15,346 nucleotides of DNA from Acidimicrobiia bacterium (GTDB lineage: Bacteria; Actinomycetota; Acidimicrobiia; Acidimicrobiales; Iamiaceae). Position numbers and translations under genes: made by a program. The stretch is taken from positions 1 through 15,346 of the forward strand of contig JAFBAD010000053.1 of assembly GCA_019247975.1 (NCBI GenBank). The letters are read 5' to 3'. Under the pieces are notes generated by a model, which saw nothing but the letters and a program-made list of their open reading frames with translations, had not been told where the DNA came from and searched no databases. The number at the start of each line of letters is the position of its first letter. The stretch's first letter is position 1. Below are positions 12,722 through 15,346 of this stretch, piece after piece.

Positions 12722-14242
12722 TTAGACGATGTGCTTCGGCGGGTGGTCCCGGTAGCTCATGAGGTGCGCCCGGATGCCGTCGATGAACGCCTCGTTGTAG
12801 GCGAGCTTCCGGGTCAGGTAGCTGTGCTGCTCCTTCGGATCCAGGTACAGGTTGAACAGGCGGGGATACGTGTAGTCCTGGGTGATCCCGGTGAAGCCGC
12901 CCGGCCCGGCGACGTCGGTGTCGTCGTCGGAGGTCGAGGCGAGCATGAACTTGTACTCACCGGCCCGCAGCGCGGACAGCTTGCGCAGCAGCCAGTAGTA
13001 GACGTACTTGCGGTTCGACAGCCCCTCGGCCGACAGCAGGAACGACGTCTGGTCGATGCCGTCGATGAAGCGGTCGGTCGGGATCCGCTCCGGCGCGCCG
13101 GCCAGCGAGAGCATCGTCGGCAACAGGTCGGTGAACGAGAACAGGCCGTCGCTGGCGCGGTCGGCCTCGACCATGTCGGGCCACACCATGATCCCCGGCA
13201 CCCGCACGCCGCCCTCCCACGTCGAGCCCTTCGCGCAGCGGAACGGCGTGAACGCAGCGTCGGGCCAGTTCTCCATGTGCGGCCCGTTGTCCGACGACAG
13301 GAAGATCAGGGTCGAGTCGGCCTGGCCGGTCTCCTCGAGCACGTCGACCAGGCGCCCGACGATCGAGTCGAGCTCGATGATCGTGTCCTTGTACGGGTGC
13401 TTCGCCGGCGACGACCCGAGGAACTTCTCGAGCGGGTAGTTGTCGAAGTGCGCGCCGCGGGTGCCGAGGTAGCAGAACCACGGCTGGTCGCCGCCGGCCA
13501 TGCGCCGCACGAACGACTCGGTGTACTCGCACCACATGTCGTCGAGCCGCGACAGCACCGGGATGGTGACCTCCTCCACCGGCTCGACGTCGCCGTCGCG
13601 CGTCGCGTGCACGAACGAGCGGTTGAACTCCATGTTCTGCACCCACTCGGTGCGGGCCTCCGAGTAGACGACCTCGGGGAAGAAGTACGGGTCACGCCAC
13701 TCGCTGTACATGTCCGACACCGAGAGGAACCCATAGAAGTCGTCGAAGCCGACGTGCTGGGGCTGCGACTCGACGTTCTCGCCGAGGTGCCACTTGCCGA
13801 CCGCCTGCGTGACGTAGCCCGCGTCCGACAGCAGCTCGGCCATCGTGATCTCGCCCTGCAGGCCACCCGGCTCGCCGTACATGGGCGGGCGGTGCAGGCC
13901 GTGGCGCATCGGCAGCCGGCCGGTCAGGAGCGACGCGCGGCTCGGCGTGCACGACGGCTCCGAGTAGCACGACGTCATCAGCAGACCGCGGCGCGCCAGC
14001 CGGTCGATGTTCGGCGTCGGCGCGCCGACCGCGACGCCACCGCCGTAGCAACCGAAGTCGCCCCAGCCGACGTCGTCCATGAGGATCACGAGCAGGTTCG
14101 GCCCCCGACCGTGACGGCCACGGAAGCCGTCGAGCCGACCGGTCGCCTCGGTGACCTGGTCCTCGTGGACGAACTGCGGTTCGCGCGTGGGACCGACCTC
14201 GACGGTCGGCGAGGCGATGGGATCGAAGGTGGTGGCGGGCAT
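12722..14242 (-). CDS. Type I (formylglycine-dependent) sulfatase, arylsulfatase-like
   Basis: A 506-residue sulfate-ester hydrolase. The metal site opens with LLVILMDDVGWGDFGCYGG (50-68; Asp56/57). The signature C-T-P-S-R-A-S-L-L-T-G-R starts at Cys98, which a formylglycine-generating enzyme must oxidise to the active aldehyde hydrate. GKWHLG (149-154) gives the conserved Lys150/His152. SSDNGPH (316-322) supplies the late Asp318/Asn319 metal ligands, and CAKGSTWEGGVRVPG (336-350) the C-terminal Lys339. No signal peptide or membrane segment is seen, so it is probably cytoplasmic or exported by an unseen route. The substrate is unknown, and the YxWLLRKL tail gives no clue. The start follows the GH15 stop by 22 bp with no clear ribosome binding site, and the ~45-residue leader before the fold is not conserved. 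Confidence 0.95.
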   Translation of the reverse strand: MPATTFDPIASPTVEVGPTREPQFVHEDQVTEATGRLDGFRGRHGRGPNLLVILMDDVGWGDFGCYGGGVAVGAPTPNIDRLARRGLLMTSCYSEPSCTPSRASLLTGRLPMRHGLHRPPMYGEPGGLQGEITMAELLSDAGYVTQAVGKWHLGENVESQPQHVGFDDFYGFLSVSDMYSEWRDPYFFPEVVYSEARTEWVQNMEFNRSFVHATRDGDVEPVEEVTIPVLSRLDDMWCEYTESFVRRMAGGDQPWFCYLGTRGAHFDNYPLEKFLGSSPAKHPYKDTIIELDSIVGRLVDVLEETGQADSTLIFLSSDNGPHMENWPDAAFTPFRCAKGSTWEGGVRVPGIMVWPDMVEADRASDGLFSFTDLLPTMLSLAGAPERIPTDRFIDGIDQTSFLLSAEGLSNRKYVYYWLLRKLSALRAGEYKFMLASTSDDDTDVAGPGGFTGITQDYTYPRLFNLYLDPKEQHSYLTRKLAYNEAFIDGIRAHLMSYRDHPPKHIV

Positions 14243-14264
14243 CGGCGGAAGCTACCGCCGCGAC

Positions 14265-15346
14265 CTACTGCCGGTCCCGGTCGCCTGCCTCGATGAGCGT
14301 CATCACCGCGTTGATCAGCGCGAGGTGGGTGAACGCCTGCGGGAAGTTGCCGAGCTGACGTCCGCTCGTCGGGTCGAGCTCCTCGGCGTACAGCCCGAGC
14401 GGACTGGCCGACGACAGCAGCTTCTGGCACAGCTTCTCGGCCCGCTCGAGCTCGCCGATCAGCGCGAGCGCCGACACGAGCCAGAACGAGCAGATCGTGA
14501 ACGTGCCCTCCTCGCCGCGCAACCCGTCGTCGGTCTCGTCGACTTTGTAGCGCAGCACGAGTCCGTCGCAGCCGAGCTCGTCGGCGACCGCGAGGACCGT
14601 CGCCCGCACCCGCTCGTCCTCCGGAGGCAGGAACTTCAGCAACGGCATGAGCAACAGCGACGCGTCGAGCGCATCGGTGCCGTAGTGCTGGGTGAAGACG
14701 CCGCGATCGTCGAGCGCGTGCGCGCAGATGTCGGCGTGGATCTCGTCGGCCTCCGCCCGCCAGGCCACCGCGAGCTCGTCCTCGCCGCGGAGCGCCGCCA
14801 GACGCGCGCCGCGATCGAGCGCGACCCAGCACATGACCTTGGACGAGGTGAAGTGCTGCGGGTCGCCCCGCACCTCCCAGATGCCCTGGTCCGGCTCACG
14901 CCAGTTGGCGATCGCCCCTTCGACCTGCCGTTTCAGGATCGGCCACAGCCGCTCGTCGAGGCGCTCGACCGAGCGGGTGTGGATCGCGACCGAGTCCAGC
15001 ACCGCGCCCCACACGTCGTGCTGGCGCTGGCGGAACGCGTCGTTGCCGACCCGCACCGGGCGCGCGCCTTCGTACCCGCGCAGGTGATCGAGGACCGACT
15101 CGCTGAGATCGCGTCCGCCGTCGGAGCGGTACATGATCTGCAGCTCGTCGTCGCGCTCGGCGACGTCGGCGATGAAGCAGAAGAAGTCGTTGGCCTCCCA
15201 GTCGAAGCCCAGCGTGTGCAGACCCCACAGCGCGAACGCCGAGTCGCGGATCCACGTGTAGCGGTAGTCCCAGTTGCGCTCGCCCTTCAGGGTCTCGGGC
15301 AGCGACGTGGTGGCCGCTGCGATCAGCGCCCCGGTGGGCGCGTATG
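14265..15346 (-). CDS. GH15 glucoamylase/trehalase-like glycoside hydrolase, C-terminal part, cut by window edge
   Basis: The reading frame is open to the right edge, giving 359 visible residues plus the stop. The internal ATG at 15134 is not the start, because the sequence upstream of it is clearly family protein: YAPTGALIAAATTSLPET and ERNWDYRYTWIRDSAFALW (the GH15 WDYRY-WiRD substrate-binding motif). Further marks are DELQIMYRSDG, GYEGARPVRVGNDA, and GIWEVRG (visible residues 154-160), with Glu157 the predicted general acid. GLYAEELDP (317-325) holds the predicted general base Glu321/322, and LGNFPQAFTHLALINA is the closing helix. This is the (alpha/alpha)6 catalytic domain. Such bacterial proteins usually run about 600 residues with a beta-rich N-domain, here missing. 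Activity could be glucan or trehalose hydrolysis (mycobacterial trehalase is GH15), which the visible part does not decide. The sulfatase gene follows 22 bp downstream. Confidence 0.93.
   Translation of the reverse strand, partial: YAPTGALIAAATTSLPETLKGERNWDYRYTWIRDSAFALWGLHTLGFDWEANDFFCFIADVAERDDELQIMYRSDGGRDLSESVLDHLRGYEGARPVRVGNDAFRQRQHDVWGAVLDSVAIHTRSVERLDERLWPILKRQVEGAIANWREPDQGIWEVRGDPQHFTSSKVMCWVALDRGARLAALRGEDELAVAWRAEADEIHADICAHALDDRGVFTQHYGTDALDASLLLMPLLKFLPPEDERVRATVLAVADELGCDGLVLRYKVDETDDGLRGEEGTFTICSFWLVSALALIGELERAEKLCQKLLSSASPLGLYAEELDPTSGRQLGNFPQAFTHLALINAVMTLIEAGDRDRQ

Noticed and set aside
12731..14296. A 521-codon open plus-strand frame opposite the sulfatase
   Set aside because: The sulfatase has all catalytic motifs, and the opposite frame is an Arg/Val/His-rich shadow.
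1..15346. CRISPR array, prophage, transposon or toxin-antitoxin pair
   Set aside because: No regular spaced repeats, integrase, transposase, terminal inverted repeats or recognisable toxin/antitoxin motifs were seen. The repeats found are isolated.

Overview
This 15.3 kb window is high-GC chromosomal DNA from an actinobacterium. The evidence is GC-rich third codon positions, frequent GTG starts, a DUF222/13E12 nuclease with a mycobacterial-type SOS box, a DinB/DUF664 protein, an ArsR-SRPBCC-reductase triplet, and a tmRNA whose tag ends in ALAA. Class-level placement (for example Acidimicrobiia) is only a guess. No phage, transposase, CRISPR array or rRNA is visible, and the only RNA gene is the tmRNA.

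Layout. (a) 1-1405: a DUF222/HNH-type gene running off the left edge (minus) and, divergently, a membrane-anchored GH25 lysozyme (plus). An SOS-like palindrome abuts the DUF222 start. (b) 1424-5007: a minus-strand block holding a GAF-SpoIIE phosphatase, a PaiB-like FMN-binding protein, and an ECF sigma factor whose stop overlaps the start of a large single-span membrane protein, probably its anti-sigma factor. (c) 5125-6592: a tightly coupled plus-strand operon of an ArsR-type regulator, an AHSA1/SRPBCC protein and a RibD/DHFR-like reductase. The divergent gap to the sigma gene carries a promoter-like sequence and a 14-bp perfect palindrome. (d) 6717-7649: a lipoprotein built from three two-cysteine repeats. 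(e) 7683-10756: a small two-span membrane protein and a GNAT acetyltransferase (minus), then a frameshifted protein tyrosine phosphatase, a DinB/DUF664 protein and an APH-fold phosphotransferase (plus). (f) 10896-11811: tmRNA (ssrA) and smpB, the trans-translation pair, both minus. (g) 11892-15346: a Tam-like methyltransferase, a type I sulfatase and the 3' part of a GH15 glucoamylase/trehalase-like gene, all minus.

How they fit together. The certain functional unit is SmpB plus tmRNA, which rescues stalled ribosomes. The sigma/anti-sigma pair and the ArsR operon are likely self-contained regulatory units transcribed away from one shared control region. The rest looks like ordinary accessory housekeeping: cell-wall hydrolysis, signalling, detoxification-type enzymes and carbohydrate or sulfate-ester metabolism. 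I found no convincing multi-gene new system. The points most worth a second look are the triple-repeat lipoprotein, the 16-bp perfect inverted repeat upstream of smpB, the single-base frameshift in the phosphatase, the SOS box on the DUF222 gene, and the tmRNA's glycine-first tag and internal tandem repeat. All intergenic gaps are under 300 bp.
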